A stretch of DNA of 51,876 bases from assembly GCA_021295835.1 (NCBI GenBank), contig JAGWBP010000025.1, positions 1 to 51,876 on the forward strand, read 5' to 3'. Made by a program: the position numbers and the translations under genes. Under the pieces are notes generated by a model. That model saw nothing but the letters and a program-made list of their open reading frames with translations, had not been told where the DNA came from and did not search any database. Positions within the stretch are counted from its first letter, which is position 1, and every line of letters begins with the position of its first letter. This DNA is from Gemmatimonadota bacterium. GTDB taxonomy: Bacteria; Gemmatimonadota; Gemmatimonadetes; Longimicrobiales; Gaopeijiaceae. Positions 30,782 to 39,725 of the stretch are shown in pieces.

Positions 30782-31627
30782 CTACCCGTCCGTCTCCAGA
30801 TTGACCCTAAAGTGTTCCCGCGTCGCGTCGACCGCCTCGTCTAGGCCCGGGGTGGAGGACGAGAAGGGGTGGGTCGCCTCGAAGGTGTGGCCCGACCCGC
30901 CGATCACTCTCAGCCGGGCAGCCGGAGATGCGTCGGCCAGCCGCTCACCCTCTCCGACGGGGACTGTCAGGTCCTCCTGGCCGTGGACAACCAGCCAGGG
31001 GGAGCGCACCCGGGCGGCAGCGGCCAGCACGTCGAGACGCCGCGGGTTCTCGCGCAGGTCGTCCCAGAGCGCTCTGTAGAGCGGCATCCGCTGTCCGGTG
31101 CGGGCGTTCGCGATCCACGTCACCCCCTGGGTCTCCCAGTCCCGCACCTGGTCCTCGCTCCAACGGTGGAAGCTGGAGACCGCCGACCAGGTTGCGAGCG
31201 CCGAGAGCTCCGGACACTCGGCCGCCGCGACGATAGCCACCCCGCCGCCTCGGCTGTGCCCCAGGAGACCGAGCGAATCCACCGGACGACCGCCCCGCCA
31301 CCGGCCAGCGAGGGTCCACTCGATCATCCAGCGCAGCTCCTCGAGCTCGCGAGAGAGGGTGTTGCGCCCGAAGGCCTCCAAATCGGTGAAGTCCACCAGC
31401 TCCGGGCCCGTCCCATTCAGCGAGAAGTTGAAGGAGACAACCGCGTGCCCGTCCCGGGCGAGACTATCGCCCAGGTACGGAAAGAACCCCCAGTCCTTGA
31501 AGCCCTTGAAGCCATGTGCGACCAGCACCGCAGTGCGCGGCTCATCCCCCGCCCGCCAGCGAAGGTCGGCCCGGATCACGTCCCCGTGCGGCGGGGCGAG
31601 CTCGATGCGCTCGTGCTCCACGGTCAT
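30782..31627 (-). CDS. Alpha/beta hydrolase (dienelactone hydrolase/esterase-like)
   Basis: 281 residues. The ATG at 31627 overlaps the adenosyltransferase stop (ATGA), so the genes are coupled. AVLVAHGFKGFKDWGFFPYLGD gives the oxyanion strand, GLLGHSRGGGVA the nucleophile elbow (Ser about 124), LVVHGQEDLTVP the acid and GSGHTFEA the histidine. Substrate unknown. Confidence 0.9.
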   Translation of the reverse strand: MTVEHERIELAPPHGDVIRADLRWRAGDEPRTAVLVAHGFKGFKDWGFFPYLGDSLARDGHAVVSFNFSLNGTGPELVDFTDLEAFGRNTLSRELEELRWMIEWTLAGRWRGGRPVDSLGLLGHSRGGGVAIVAAAECPELSALATWSAVSSFHRWSEDQVRDWETQGVTWIANARTGQRMPLYRALWDDLRENPRRLDVLAAAARVRSPWLVVHGQEDLTVPVGEGERLADASPAARLRVIGGSGHTFEATHPFSSSTPGLDEAVDATREHFRVNLETDG

Positions 31628-32175
31628 CGATGCCACTCCACGTCGCCGCAGCCAGCGACCGCGTTCTCGGCTCGGGCGGCGGCGAAGAGGTAGTCCGAGA
31701 GCCGGTTGAGGTACCGGACGATCAGCGGGTCTATGGGCGAGGCGGCGGCCAGCGCCACGACCCTGCGCTCCGCTCTCCGGCAGACGGCCCTCGCCAGGTG
31801 CAGACTCGCCGCCGGGCCGCTGCCGCCCGGAAGGACGAAGTTCCGGAGGGGCCCGGCCTCGTCGAGCGCCTCGTCGATCCACTCCTCCATCTCGGCGATC
31901 CGGTGCGAGGGCAGGGACGGCAGATTGGGCACCGGCCGCCTCCCCTCCGGTGGGGGCGTGGCCAGGTGGGCGCCGATGGCGAAGAGGTCCGACTGAAGGA
32001 GGGGAAGCCTGGTCTCCGCGTTGGCCGCCTGGGCCACCACCGCCGCCGCGCCGATAGCGGCGTTCAGCTCGTCCACCGTGCCGTACGCCTCGACCCGCAT
32101 GTCGTCCTTCGCCACCCGGGGACCGCCGAAGAGCGCCGTCCGGCCCGAGTCGCCGCGTCGAGTATATATCCTCAT
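31624..32175 (-). CDS. Cob(I)yrinic acid a,c-diamide adenosyltransferase (PduO type)
   Basis: 183 residues from ATG 32175. MRIYTRRGDSGRTALFGGPRVAKDD is the PduO ATP-binding start; VEAYGTVDELNAAIG, LFAIGAHLATPP, FVLPGGSGPAASLHLARAVCRRAERR and YLNRLSDYLFAAAR are the remaining signature blocks. It attaches the adenosyl group to cobalamin. The promoter must lie within about 20-70 bp shared with the divergent gene. Confidence 0.94.
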   Translation of the reverse strand: MRIYTRRGDSGRTALFGGPRVAKDDMRVEAYGTVDELNAAIGAAAVVAQAANAETRLPLLQSDLFAIGAHLATPPPEGRRPVPNLPSLPSHRIAEMEEWIDEALDEAGPLRNFVLPGGSGPAASLHLARAVCRRAERRVVALAAASPIDPLIVRYLNRLSDYLFAAARAENAVAGCGDVEWHR

Positions 32176-32194
32176 CGGCGTATATCTTACCAGC

Positions 32195-32641
32195 ATGGCC
32201 TCCACTCCACACGGCGCAGGCGGGACCGAGGGGCAGTCGACCGACATGGCCGCACGCACGAACGAGCTCTACTGGAGCTCCGACGCGAGCGTCAACCGGC
32301 TGGCCCGGGAGCTGAGCCTCTCGAAGGGGGCACTCTACCGGCTCGTCGCGCCCCTCTCGGCTGGCCTTCCGTGCCCGCGCTGCGGGGCCGAGATGGGGTA
32401 CTCGAACCGGACCACTCGCGACCGCGGGCTGGTGTCGTGCGCGGAGTGCGGGCTGGAGGACGAGTACGAGCGGATCCGCGCATATCGGCCCGCGGAGGGG
32501 GAGGGCGAGATCGAGGGGGGTGTCGGCCTCTCGCTGGCGAAGCTGGTGGTGGTATCGGCCATCGCCAGCGCAGCCGTCGCCTTCCTGCTGAGCGCTGCAC
32601 TGAGGAAGAGGACGAGAGAGCATGACCCAGATGGCATCTAG
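32195..32641 (+). CDS. HTH/zinc-ribbon membrane protein
   Basis: 148 residues from ATG 32195; an ATG at 32246 with GAGGGG upstream is a good alternative. ASVNRLARELSLSKGALYRLVAPL is a helix-turn-helix, CPRCGAEMGY...VSCAECGLEDEY a zinc ribbon, and LAKLVVVSAIASAAVAFLLSAAL one C-terminal membrane helix. Possibly a membrane-tethered regulator. The DsbA-like gene starts within its last codons. Confidence 0.75.
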   Translation: MASTPHGAGGTEGQSTDMAARTNELYWSSDASVNRLARELSLSKGALYRLVAPLSAGLPCPRCGAEMGYSNRTTRDRGLVSCAECGLEDEYERIRAYRPAEGEGEIEGGVGLSLAKLVVVSAIASAAVAFLLSAALRKRTREHDPDGI

Positions 32642-33428
32642 GAGCCCGTCAGGGCTTTGTCCATGGGCTCGTAGCAGCCCATCGCACCTGTGGACGACCC
32701 CTCTGCTGGTGGCTGCGCTTGCGTGTGGAGGGAGCGGGGCTGGCGAGAGCGCGGGGAGCGGCGACGAGCCCGCAGTCTCCGAGGGGCGGATCGCCATCCC
32801 TACCTCCGGCCTCACCCCGGAGCTCCTTGCCGACAGCGTCCTCTCGCGACGGCCCGGAGCGCACGAGATCCCCCTGCACGAGCTGGGCTTCCAGTACGGC
32901 TCGCCGGAAGCTCCGATCTCGGTCGTCGAGTTCAGCGACTACGGGTGCGGGTACTGTCGCCGCTTCCAGGTCGAGACCTTCCCCACCCTGCTGACCGACT
33001 TCATCGAGCAGGGGCGGGTGAAGTGGAGGTATGTGACGTACCTCAGCGGGGCCTTCCCCAAGAGCCTCCCGGCCGCCATGGTGGCCGAATGCGCTGGCGA
33101 GCAGGGGCTATTCGCGCCCGTCAGCCATCTGATCTACGAACGTCAGAGGTTGTGGCGGCGGGACGAGGATCCGACTGCGGCGGTCACGGCGCTGGCGACC
33201 GAGGCTGGCGCCGACGAGGGCGAGATCGAGGCTTGCGTCTCCGAACAGCGACCCCTGGCCCGCCTCCGGGCCGGCATCGCCGCCGGCAGGCGCCTCGGAG
33301 TGCGCGGGACGCCCTACTTCCTCATCGAGGGCGCCCCGACCGCGGGAGCCCAGCCGCTGGAGTGGTGGATCAGGATCCTCACTGCCGTCGAGGCCGAGAT
33401 CGAGAGCGGGGCGGGCGACGCGTCCTGA
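32622..33428 (+). CDS. DsbA-like thioredoxin-fold lipoprotein
   Basis: 268 residues from ATG 32622, overlapping the upstream gene by 20 bp. TTPLLVAALACGGSG is a lipoprotein signal. VVEFSDYGCGYCRRFQVETFP carries the CGYC active site (about residue 110), and GVRGTPYFLIEG the cis-proline loop. It likely makes or isomerises disulfides outside the cytoplasm. Its 3' end overlaps the convergent membrane protein gene by 50 bp. Confidence 0.9.
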   Translation: MTQMASRSPSGLCPWARSSPSHLWTTPLLVAALACGGSGAGESAGSGDEPAVSEGRIAIPTSGLTPELLADSVLSRRPGAHEIPLHELGFQYGSPEAPISVVEFSDYGCGYCRRFQVETFPTLLTDFIEQGRVKWRYVTYLSGAFPKSLPAAMVAECAGEQGLFAPVSHLIYERQRLWRRDEDPTAAVTALATEAGADEGEIEACVSEQRPLARLRAGIAAGRRLGVRGTPYFLIEGAPTAGAQPLEWWIRILTAVEAEIESGAGDAS

Positions 33429-34962
33429 CGGGAGCCTCCCCTCCCAGCACGACCTCAAAGTCCTCCTCGTAGCCAACCCGGTCGGGCGACCGGAGGTAGC
33501 GGGAGAGGGACACATCGGCGCGCGCGAGCTCGCGGTCGAATGCTTTGCGGTCGCGCTCGGACTCCGCAGCGCTCTCGTCGGAGGTCGAGTAGACGACCCT
33601 GCCGAGTTTCTGCCGGTCCAGACCCAGCTTCCGCATCAGCTCGGCCTCGACCATGCTCCCCCTCACCTCCGGGAAGCGGTAGCGCAGCCCAGCGTCGGCG
33701 GCCTCCACATCGGCGTTGAACTCGGCCGCAAGGCGTTCGAGCTCCGCAGTCACCTCTTCGGGCGTCACCTTCCACCCCTCGAGCCGACGGACCACGCCTT
33801 CGACGGCCCCTGAGACCGGGAGCCAGCGCACCTTGCGCACACTTCCGGCGTAGACGTGGCCGACGAGGAGGCGACGGACGTTGCGCCTCTTGCGGGCCTC
33901 GTTCCCGGCCCGCAGACCAAACCACCGCACCAGGGGGATGCCGAAGAACATTGTGCTGAAGACGGCCGGCACGACGCCCACTCCGTAGAACCAGAGCGCC
34001 TCGACCGGTGTGCCCGAGAAAGCGGGGCCAAGCCCCAGAACGACCGAGGCGCCGAGGTTGAACCCGTTGAGCGACCCCACGAGCGCGTTGGCTCCCCCGG
34101 CGTTGCCGGTCAGCTTCCTTGGGTACTCCAGCCTGAGCCACGCCGGGCTGGGCTCGGAGGCCCGCACCCGTCCATGGGCGCTCTTCATGAGACCGGGGAA
34201 GGCGTAGACGATCTCGCCACCCTGGGAGACGTGTGGGTCGCCGCCGTAGGCACCGGTGAGGCGTCCCATCTCCTCCTGCGCCTCGGCCAGAGGCAGGCCG
34301 GTGTGCGCGACCAGCTCGGTGGCCGTCAGCATGCCCTTGCGGGCCCTGATCAACTGGAGCACGCTGCGGTCCCTCTGCTGCTGGGTCGGCTTGGGCTCCT
34401 CGGGGCCGAAGATGAAGGCGAACACCTTCTTGTGGAAGGGCGGCTGGGCCTCCTTCGGCAGCCTGCGGGCGTAGCTGTCACCGTAGTAGAGGCCGCCCCG
34501 ACGCCATCCCCGGCCACCGAAGATCCAGTGGAGAATCAGGAAGTCTCCGAAGCCGAAGCCGCCCCGGCGTCCCCCGAAGCTGTCTCGATCCTTCGAGGCG
34601 GCGACCATCATCGCCACGATGATCAGCACGAAGAGCACGAAGTAGGCGACCAGCATCACCGCCGTCCAGATCTTGAACCCGGTCTTGAAGGCAGACCAGG
34701 CCGCCCTCCGGAAGCGGACCCCCCACGGTTCGCGGTCACGCTCGACCAGCTTCGGATCGAAGTGGTAGAGGAGCTCGCCGGAATCGGTGACCTCGAGGTG
34801 GCCGCGAAGCGTCTCTAGCAGGCCCCTCAGCGCCGTCTCCGCCCTGTCGTCGGGCATTCCCGTGGCCGATACGACATCGCCCAAGGTGGCGCGGCCGCCA
34901 AGGCGGAGAAGGGCTGCGCGGAGAGTCGTGTCCGGCTCGGTCGGCAGGGTCGCAGTCGTCAA
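33379..34962 (-). CDS. Multi-pass membrane protein with winged-helix-like repeats
   Basis: About 527 residues from TTG 34962. Two similar wHTH-like blocks (LRAALLRLGGRATLGDVVSATGM...GHLEVTDSGELLYHF and LQLIRARKGMLTATELVAHTGL...VSQGGEIVYAFPGL) flank membrane helices (WTAVMLVAYFVLFVLIIVAMMVA; LWFYGVGVVPAVFSTMFFGIPL). A third wHTH block follows near VTPEEVTAELERLAAEFN. Conserved-hypothetical type; role unknown. A GGGAG 7 nt upstream supports the start. Confidence 0.75.
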   Translation of the reverse strand: MTTATLPTEPDTTLRAALLRLGGRATLGDVVSATGMPDDRAETALRGLLETLRGHLEVTDSGELLYHFDPKLVERDREPWGVRFRRAAWSAFKTGFKIWTAVMLVAYFVLFVLIIVAMMVAASKDRDSFGGRRGGFGFGDFLILHWIFGGRGWRRGGLYYGDSYARRLPKEAQPPFHKKVFAFIFGPEEPKPTQQQRDRSVLQLIRARKGMLTATELVAHTGLPLAEAQEEMGRLTGAYGGDPHVSQGGEIVYAFPGLMKSAHGRVRASEPSPAWLRLEYPRKLTGNAGGANALVGSLNGFNLGASVVLGLGPAFSGTPVEALWFYGVGVVPAVFSTMFFGIPLVRWFGLRAGNEARKRRNVRRLLVGHVYAGSVRKVRWLPVSGAVEGVVRRLEGWKVTPEEVTAELERLAAEFNADVEAADAGLRYRFPEVRGSMVEAELMRKLGLDRQKLGRVVYSTSDESAAESERDRKAFDRELARADVSLSRYLRSPDRVGYEEDFEVVLGGEAPVRTRRPPRSRSRPRRQ

Positions 34963-35190
34963 GGAGGAGCTCCCGGGTTGCCTCGGCGCGCTCGGGCAGC
35001 CGTGGAGGCTTGTCCGCGAACTACCAGGCGCCGAGCAGGTGGCAGGGGTGCATGAAAGATCATTTCGGGGACGCCCGCGGCGCAACCGGAGACATGTCGC
35101 GCACGCAGGGGAAAAACGCTGACAGAACGATGATGGCCGGGGTGTAGCCTAGTCTCCCGACGGCGCGGTTCGAGTCAAGGAGGGCTATCG

Positions 35191-36051
35191 ATGCCGGTCA
35201 GCGACGAGGGGCGCGCTTCGGTGACTCTGCTGGGCCCGCCCTACAGCCGATTCGAGGAGGTCGACCTGGCGAGCCCCAAGCTGCCGCGCGAGGGCGGCTG
35301 GGCAATGACGTGGAATCTCGGGAGCAACGAGTGGCGAGGCGGCGAGGAGCTGGCGGAGGGTCGGCTAGCGGGAATTGCGCTGGTCGTCATCCTCCCCGAG
35401 ACCACGGCCCAGCTTTCGGTTCTCCGCGTCCTGCGCCTCATCGAGCGGACGCGTCCCCTGGCGGTCTTGCCCCATCACGAAGTCCCAAGTCCCCGCGAGG
35501 TGAAGAGCGTGCTCCGTCGCCCCCCGACCTCGCTCGCCGCCAGCGTGACCGACTACCTGGAGTGGAGGGGGGTGACACTCACCACCGGCACTCGGAGGAT
35601 ACTGCGGCGCACCGTCGAGCTCAGTGACCGCGTCCAGACGATCGCGGCCCTTTCCGGCAACCTGTACATCTCGAGGCGCGCACTCGGTCGGCGTCTGCTC
35701 AACCAGCGGCTTCCGGTACCGTCCCATTGGCTGCAGATCGCGAGAATTCTCCGCGCGACGATCAAGCTCCAGAACTCTGACGCGAGTCTCTTCACCGTTG
35801 CCTCGTCTCTGGGGTACCCCGATGGCTTCTCGCTCAGCAACCAGATGAAGCGGCTGTGCGGGGTGCGTCCACTCGAGGCCCGCCGCCGCCTTGGCTGGGA
35901 GTGGCTCTTCGAGACGTGGCTGGGCGCGGAGGCGACTCGCGGAACCCTCTCCTCGCGGCTCCTCGCGGCGCGTCCCTCCATAGCTCCGACTGGTCCGCCA
36001 GAAGCCGACCGGTCGCCGATCACGCCCTCCTCCGCCGCTGGCGCTCGATAG
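35191..36051 (+). CDS. AraC-family DNA-binding regulator
   Basis: 286 residues from ATG 35191 with AAGGAGG upstream. The C-terminal part, RVQTIAALSGNLYISRRALGRRLLNQRLPVPSHWLQIARILRATIKLQNSDASLFTVASSLGYPDGFSLSNQMKRLCGVRP, is the AraC double helix-turn-helix. The N-terminal half is not a cupin and is unassigned. It lies 18 bp upstream of the BTAD/AAA regulator, so both may act together. Confidence 0.85.
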   Translation: MPVSDEGRASVTLLGPPYSRFEEVDLASPKLPREGGWAMTWNLGSNEWRGGEELAEGRLAGIALVVILPETTAQLSVLRVLRLIERTRPLAVLPHHEVPSPREVKSVLRRPPTSLAASVTDYLEWRGVTLTTGTRRILRRTVELSDRVQTIAALSGNLYISRRALGRRLLNQRLPVPSHWLQIARILRATIKLQNSDASLFTVASSLGYPDGFSLSNQMKRLCGVRPLEARRRLGWEWLFETWLGAEATRGTLSSRLLAARPSIAPTGPPEADRSPITPSSAAGAR

Positions 36052-36069
36052 CGAAAGCAGACCACCACC

Positions 36070-39000
36070 TTGTCGGCGAGGGCGGGAGGAGCGAATAGCA
36101 GGCAGCGACGCCTGCGGCTCGAGTTCTTCGGCGGCCCGTCGCTCTGGCAAGGCCGCCAGCGGATCCGACTCTCGCCGTTGCAGGCGGGGCTCCTCTCCAT
36201 CGTCTTTGGCACCGGTCGCCCCATCACGCCCCGGTCCCAGCTTCAGGGACTACTCTGGGAAGAGGACGACGGCAAGGCCGTGCGGCACCGACTCAGCCAG
36301 TTGGTCTACCAGACCAACACCCGCAGCCGCGCCCGGGTCGTCACTCTGGAGGGCGAGTACGCACGGGCCGACACCGATGTGGTTGCCACCGATCTCGAGG
36401 AGTTCGACGAGCTGGTCGGCGCATTCGACCTGCTGAGGGCCGGCGACCTCGTGGAGCGCGGATTTCTCTCGGCGTTCCCGAAGAGGAGAACCGACTCACT
36501 CACCGACTGGATCCAAGAGCAGGCAGTGGGTAGGCGCAAGCTGGTGTGCGACCGCGCTGCCGCCCGGTGGGCGGCGGCCGTTGCGTCGAACGACTGGTCT
36601 GGGGCGCGCGTTGCCGCGGAGGCTCTTGCGATGCTGGTTCCCCGCAGCGAGGCGATCCTCGAGCGCGCACTGCACACCCACGCCGGGGGCGGAGCGGTGC
36701 ACGAGGCCGAGGCGGCGTACCGGTTTGCCCTAAAGGATGGGGGAAGCGCGGGATCTGGAGCGACCCACCTGGGCGACGCTCCGCCAACCGACCTCTCAGG
36801 TGCGAGCGCCCGGGCCGGCAGTCCGCAACCCTTCCTGGGCCGGGCGAGCGAGCTGGCCCGACTGAAGAGGGCGATGCGCCGCGAGGTGCCGACGCTCGGC
36901 CGCTGGCAGACGGTCGTCGTGAGCGGCGAGGCGGGGATCGGCAAGACGAGGCTCGTCGAGGAGGCCACGGTGGACGCCCGCCACCGAGGCTACCGGGTCT
37001 TGAGGGCCAGCTCGGGCGATCTGGAGCGCACGGTCCCCCTGAGCCCGCTCCTCGAGAGTCTGAACCAGCCCTGGGTTGCCCCGGTCGTCGAGTCTGCGGA
37101 CGGTCGGTGGAGGCAACGCCTGAGGTCGCTCCTCCCGCAGCTGACCAGCCGGACGAAACGCGAACCAGAGGCGCATGCCCCTCCCAGTGCGGATTGGCTC
37201 GCACACAGGAGGCACACATGCGACACCTTCTTGCACCTGTTTTCGACGATTGCGGCACCCAGGCCGACCGTTCTCGTACTCGACAACTTCCATGCAATCG
37301 ACGAGGCATCGACTACGGTGGTCGAGTTCATGCAGAGGCGCTGGCACGGGGGCGAGTTCACCCTGATCCTCTGCCACCGACCCGAGGAGCTGGCGGGCAA
37401 CGACGCTGCCGCACGGCTGTTGGCGGCGCTCGGTGCCATGCAGGGGACGACGGCCATCCGGCTACGCGCCCTTCCCGAAGCTGCCGCCGACAAGCTGGCC
37501 TCCTACTTCGGCGAGGGCGGGTTGGAGAGGCGGCGCAGGGCGCTGGCAGCGGAGCTTGCGGGCGGCAATCCGCTCCTTCTGATCGAACTTGCCAGGGAGA
37601 TTGCGGAGCGAGGTCACCAGAGAGCCGATCAGGTGGAGCTCCCCGCCAGGGTGCGGTCGGTGGTCTCCCGCCGCCTGGCAGCTCTTGGCTGCGGAGATAG
37701 GCGGCTCCTCGATGCGGCCGCCGTGCTGGGGTGCCCGGCCACAGCGGATGAGCTGGCCGACATCGTCCTAATGAGCCGCCGCGAGTGCCTCGAAACTCTG
37801 GCACGGCTCCAAGAGCTGGGCCTGGTGACGATGGCCGAGGACGGGGCGACGATTCGCCACGGAGCAGTGCGCCTCGCGGTGTACCGGGAGCTGGAGACCA
37901 ACCTGCGATCGGAGTTCCACGGGCTGGCGGCCGACTCGCTTCGCGCAAGCACAAGGCGGCATCCCCCGGAGGCCGTGGCCCGCCACTACCAACTTGCAGG
38001 CCAGCGCGGTCGCGCATGCCGCTTCGCCTTGGAGGCCGCTCGTCCCGGGTTGCGCCACAAACCCGGTGTGCGGCGCACACTGCTGGAGGTCGCCTACGGG
38101 GCTTGCGAGGAGGCCGAGCGAAACCGCGTGGCCCTGCCGCTGGCGAGGGAACACCTGCTGGCCCGGCGGTTGGCCTCCGCTCTGCGCTACGGGGAGGTGG
38201 CGCTCGCTGCCGAAGGCACGTTCTCCGGGCTGGAGCGCCTCGAGGCCCGGCTGGTGGCGGTCACGGCAGGGGAGCACCTCGGCCAGGGAACGTTGGACGA
38301 CACAACCCGCCAACTGCTGTGGATTCGCGAAGAGTTGGATCGAGAATGCCCCGATGCCCGGGGCGACTCCTTGCGGGCAGCCGTGCTCGACATCGCTGCC
38401 GAGGCCCTCCTGCGCGGGGAGAGGCGCGAGGAGGCCGCCGCGCTCGCGCCCCAGGCGGCCATCCTCCAGAAATCCCCGGTGCCCCGGGCTAGGTGCCTGA
38501 GTCTTGCCACCCGGGCACTGCTGGGTGGGAGCGCCGCGTCGGCGGGAAGCCTGGAGATTGCGGAGAAGGCCGTCTCCGCTGCGCGCGAGCACGACCTCGG
38601 CGTCGAGCTCGCGCTGGCTCTCCGGAGGTGTGCCGAGGCGCTGGCCGAACACGGCCTCCTAGCCAGCGACAGGGGTCGCGGGATCGTCGCGCTCTCCGAG
38701 TTGGAGGGTGCCTCGGGTGCCGACCTAGGGGCACATGTGTTCACCCTGCTAACGCTCGCGGAGTGGCACATGGCGACCGGCAGCCACTCGCTCGCCCGGG
38801 CGGCACTCGAGAGGGCGATCCCCCTCACACAGGGGATGGACTGCCCCGAGATCCGAGCTCGCGCCCAGCTCGCACACGCCAGACGGGCGCTTGCCGCGCG
38901 CAACGCCGATGCGGCGCTCAGATCGCTCGCGGCCATCTCTGGCCCACCATCGGGCAGCCCGTCCGGCGCGCGAACGAAGGACAGGGCGGTGGAGGGCCTC

Positions 39001-39420
39001 GCGGCTTCCAGTCGGGCGGTCGGACCTCGCCTCCGAGGATCGATCGTGGGCGTCTGGGGAGATGCGTGCCTCGAATCGGGGATGGTCGCGCACGCGATGG
39101 AGGCGGCCAGCCAGCACCCGCTGGGCGACAAGCTCGGGGGCGAACCGGTGGAGCTAGTGCTCTTCCACGCATCTCTCCTAGCCCGCCGCGCCAAGGTACC
39201 CGAGGCTCTGGAGCTGCTGAATCGGGCCGCCAGCGGCTACGCGGGGTGCAGAAGGCTCTCGTGGCTGCGGGTGGCACTGGCCATCGCGCGCCTGGGCCGC
39301 CGGGGTGGGGCGCCCGATCCCGGTCTCGCCGCCGAGGCCCGAGGTGTCGCCGAGGAGATCGGCCTTCCCGCCTTCGCGCTCCGCTTCGCCCCCTTTATCG
39401 ATGAGGACTCACTGCGCTGA
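36070..39420 (+). CDS. Large BTAD-like/AAA/TPR transcriptional regulator
   Basis: 1116 residues from TTG 36070. The first 220 residues (LEFFGGPSLWQGRQRIRLSPLQAGLL to ALHTHAGGGAVHEAEAAYRFAL) follow the SARP/BTAD layout with a winged helix and helical repeat. PFLGRASELARLKRAM leads to Walker A SGEAGIGKTRLVEEA (about 287) and Walker B PTVLVLDNFHAID. The C-terminal 500 residues are TPR-like repeats. Such proteins switch on ATP and ligand binding. No C-terminal LuxR HTH is present. Confidence 0.87.
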   Translation: MSARAGGANSRQRRLRLEFFGGPSLWQGRQRIRLSPLQAGLLSIVFGTGRPITPRSQLQGLLWEEDDGKAVRHRLSQLVYQTNTRSRARVVTLEGEYARADTDVVATDLEEFDELVGAFDLLRAGDLVERGFLSAFPKRRTDSLTDWIQEQAVGRRKLVCDRAAARWAAAVASNDWSGARVAAEALAMLVPRSEAILERALHTHAGGGAVHEAEAAYRFALKDGGSAGSGATHLGDAPPTDLSGASARAGSPQPFLGRASELARLKRAMRREVPTLGRWQTVVVSGEAGIGKTRLVEEATVDARHRGYRVLRASSGDLERTVPLSPLLESLNQPWVAPVVESADGRWRQRLRSLLPQLTSRTKREPEAHAPPSADWLAHRRHTCDTFLHLFSTIAAPRPTVLVLDNFHAIDEASTTVVEFMQRRWHGGEFTLILCHRPEELAGNDAAARLLAALGAMQGTTAIRLRALPEAAADKLASYFGEGGLERRRRALAAELAGGNPLLLIELAREIAERGHQRADQVELPARVRSVVSRRLAALGCGDRRLLDAAAVLGCPATADELADIVLMSRRECLETLARLQELGLVTMAEDGATIRHGAVRLAVYRELETNLRSEFHGLAADSLRASTRRHPPEAVARHYQLAGQRGRACRFALEAARPGLRHKPGVRRTLLEVAYGACEEAERNRVALPLAREHLLARRLASALRYGEVALAAEGTFSGLERLEARLVAVTAGEHLGQGTLDDTTRQLLWIREELDRECPDARGDSLRAAVLDIAAEALLRGERREEAAALAPQAAILQKSPVPRARCLSLATRALLGGSAASAGSLEIAEKAVSAAREHDLGVELALALRRCAEALAEHGLLASDRGRGIVALSELEGASGADLGAHVFTLLTLAEWHMATGSHSLARAALERAIPLTQGMDCPEIRARAQLAHARRALAARNADAALRSLAAISGPPSGSPSGARTKDRAVEGLAASSRAVGPRLRGSIVGVWGDACLESGMVAHAMEAASQHPLGDKLGGEPVELVLFHASLLARRAKVPEALELLNRAASGYAGCRRLSWLRVALAIARLGRRGGAPDPGLAAEARGVAEEIGLPAFALRFAPFIDEDSLR

Positions 39421-39442
39421 GGTCGCGGCCCCAGCCGCCTGT

Positions 39443-39635
39443 CCATATCCACGGACTGCGGCAGCCCGTGGACAAACCTCCCACGGCATTCGAGCAGCGC
39501 TGCATCCCCGCTGGACCGCTTCGCTCTGCGTTCCTCCTCGGGCCGGTAGCGCTGCTACCAACCCCTCGTCGCGCCTTGCCAGCGGAGCGCTTCGCCGCTC
39601 TCGGTGCTCGTGCGAGATTATCCACGGACTGCTAG
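39443..39635 (-). repeat. Dispersed structured repeat, full copy B
   Basis: About 193 bp, reverse complement of copy A with the same terminal CAGTCCGTGGAT motifs and central GGTAGCAGCGCTACC hairpin, plus an extra part containing GCAGCGCTGC. It fills most of the gene-free stretch 39421-39725. A hairpin GGGAACCG-N9-CGGTTCCC at 39646-39670 follows. Confidence 0.8.
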
Positions 39636-39725
39636 CCCTCGCGCTGGGAACCGAATAGCTTCCGGTTCCCGGCGGGCGACCAGTCGGCGGGCTACAACCG
39701 TCCCCCAACACCCCAAGGCTTCAGA

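Noticed and set aside
31628..32815. N-terminal extension of the hydrolase frame to 677 codons
   Set aside because: The extra part is antisense or out-of-frame sequence over the adenosyltransferase and DsbA-like genes; the coupled ATG at 31627 is the natural start.
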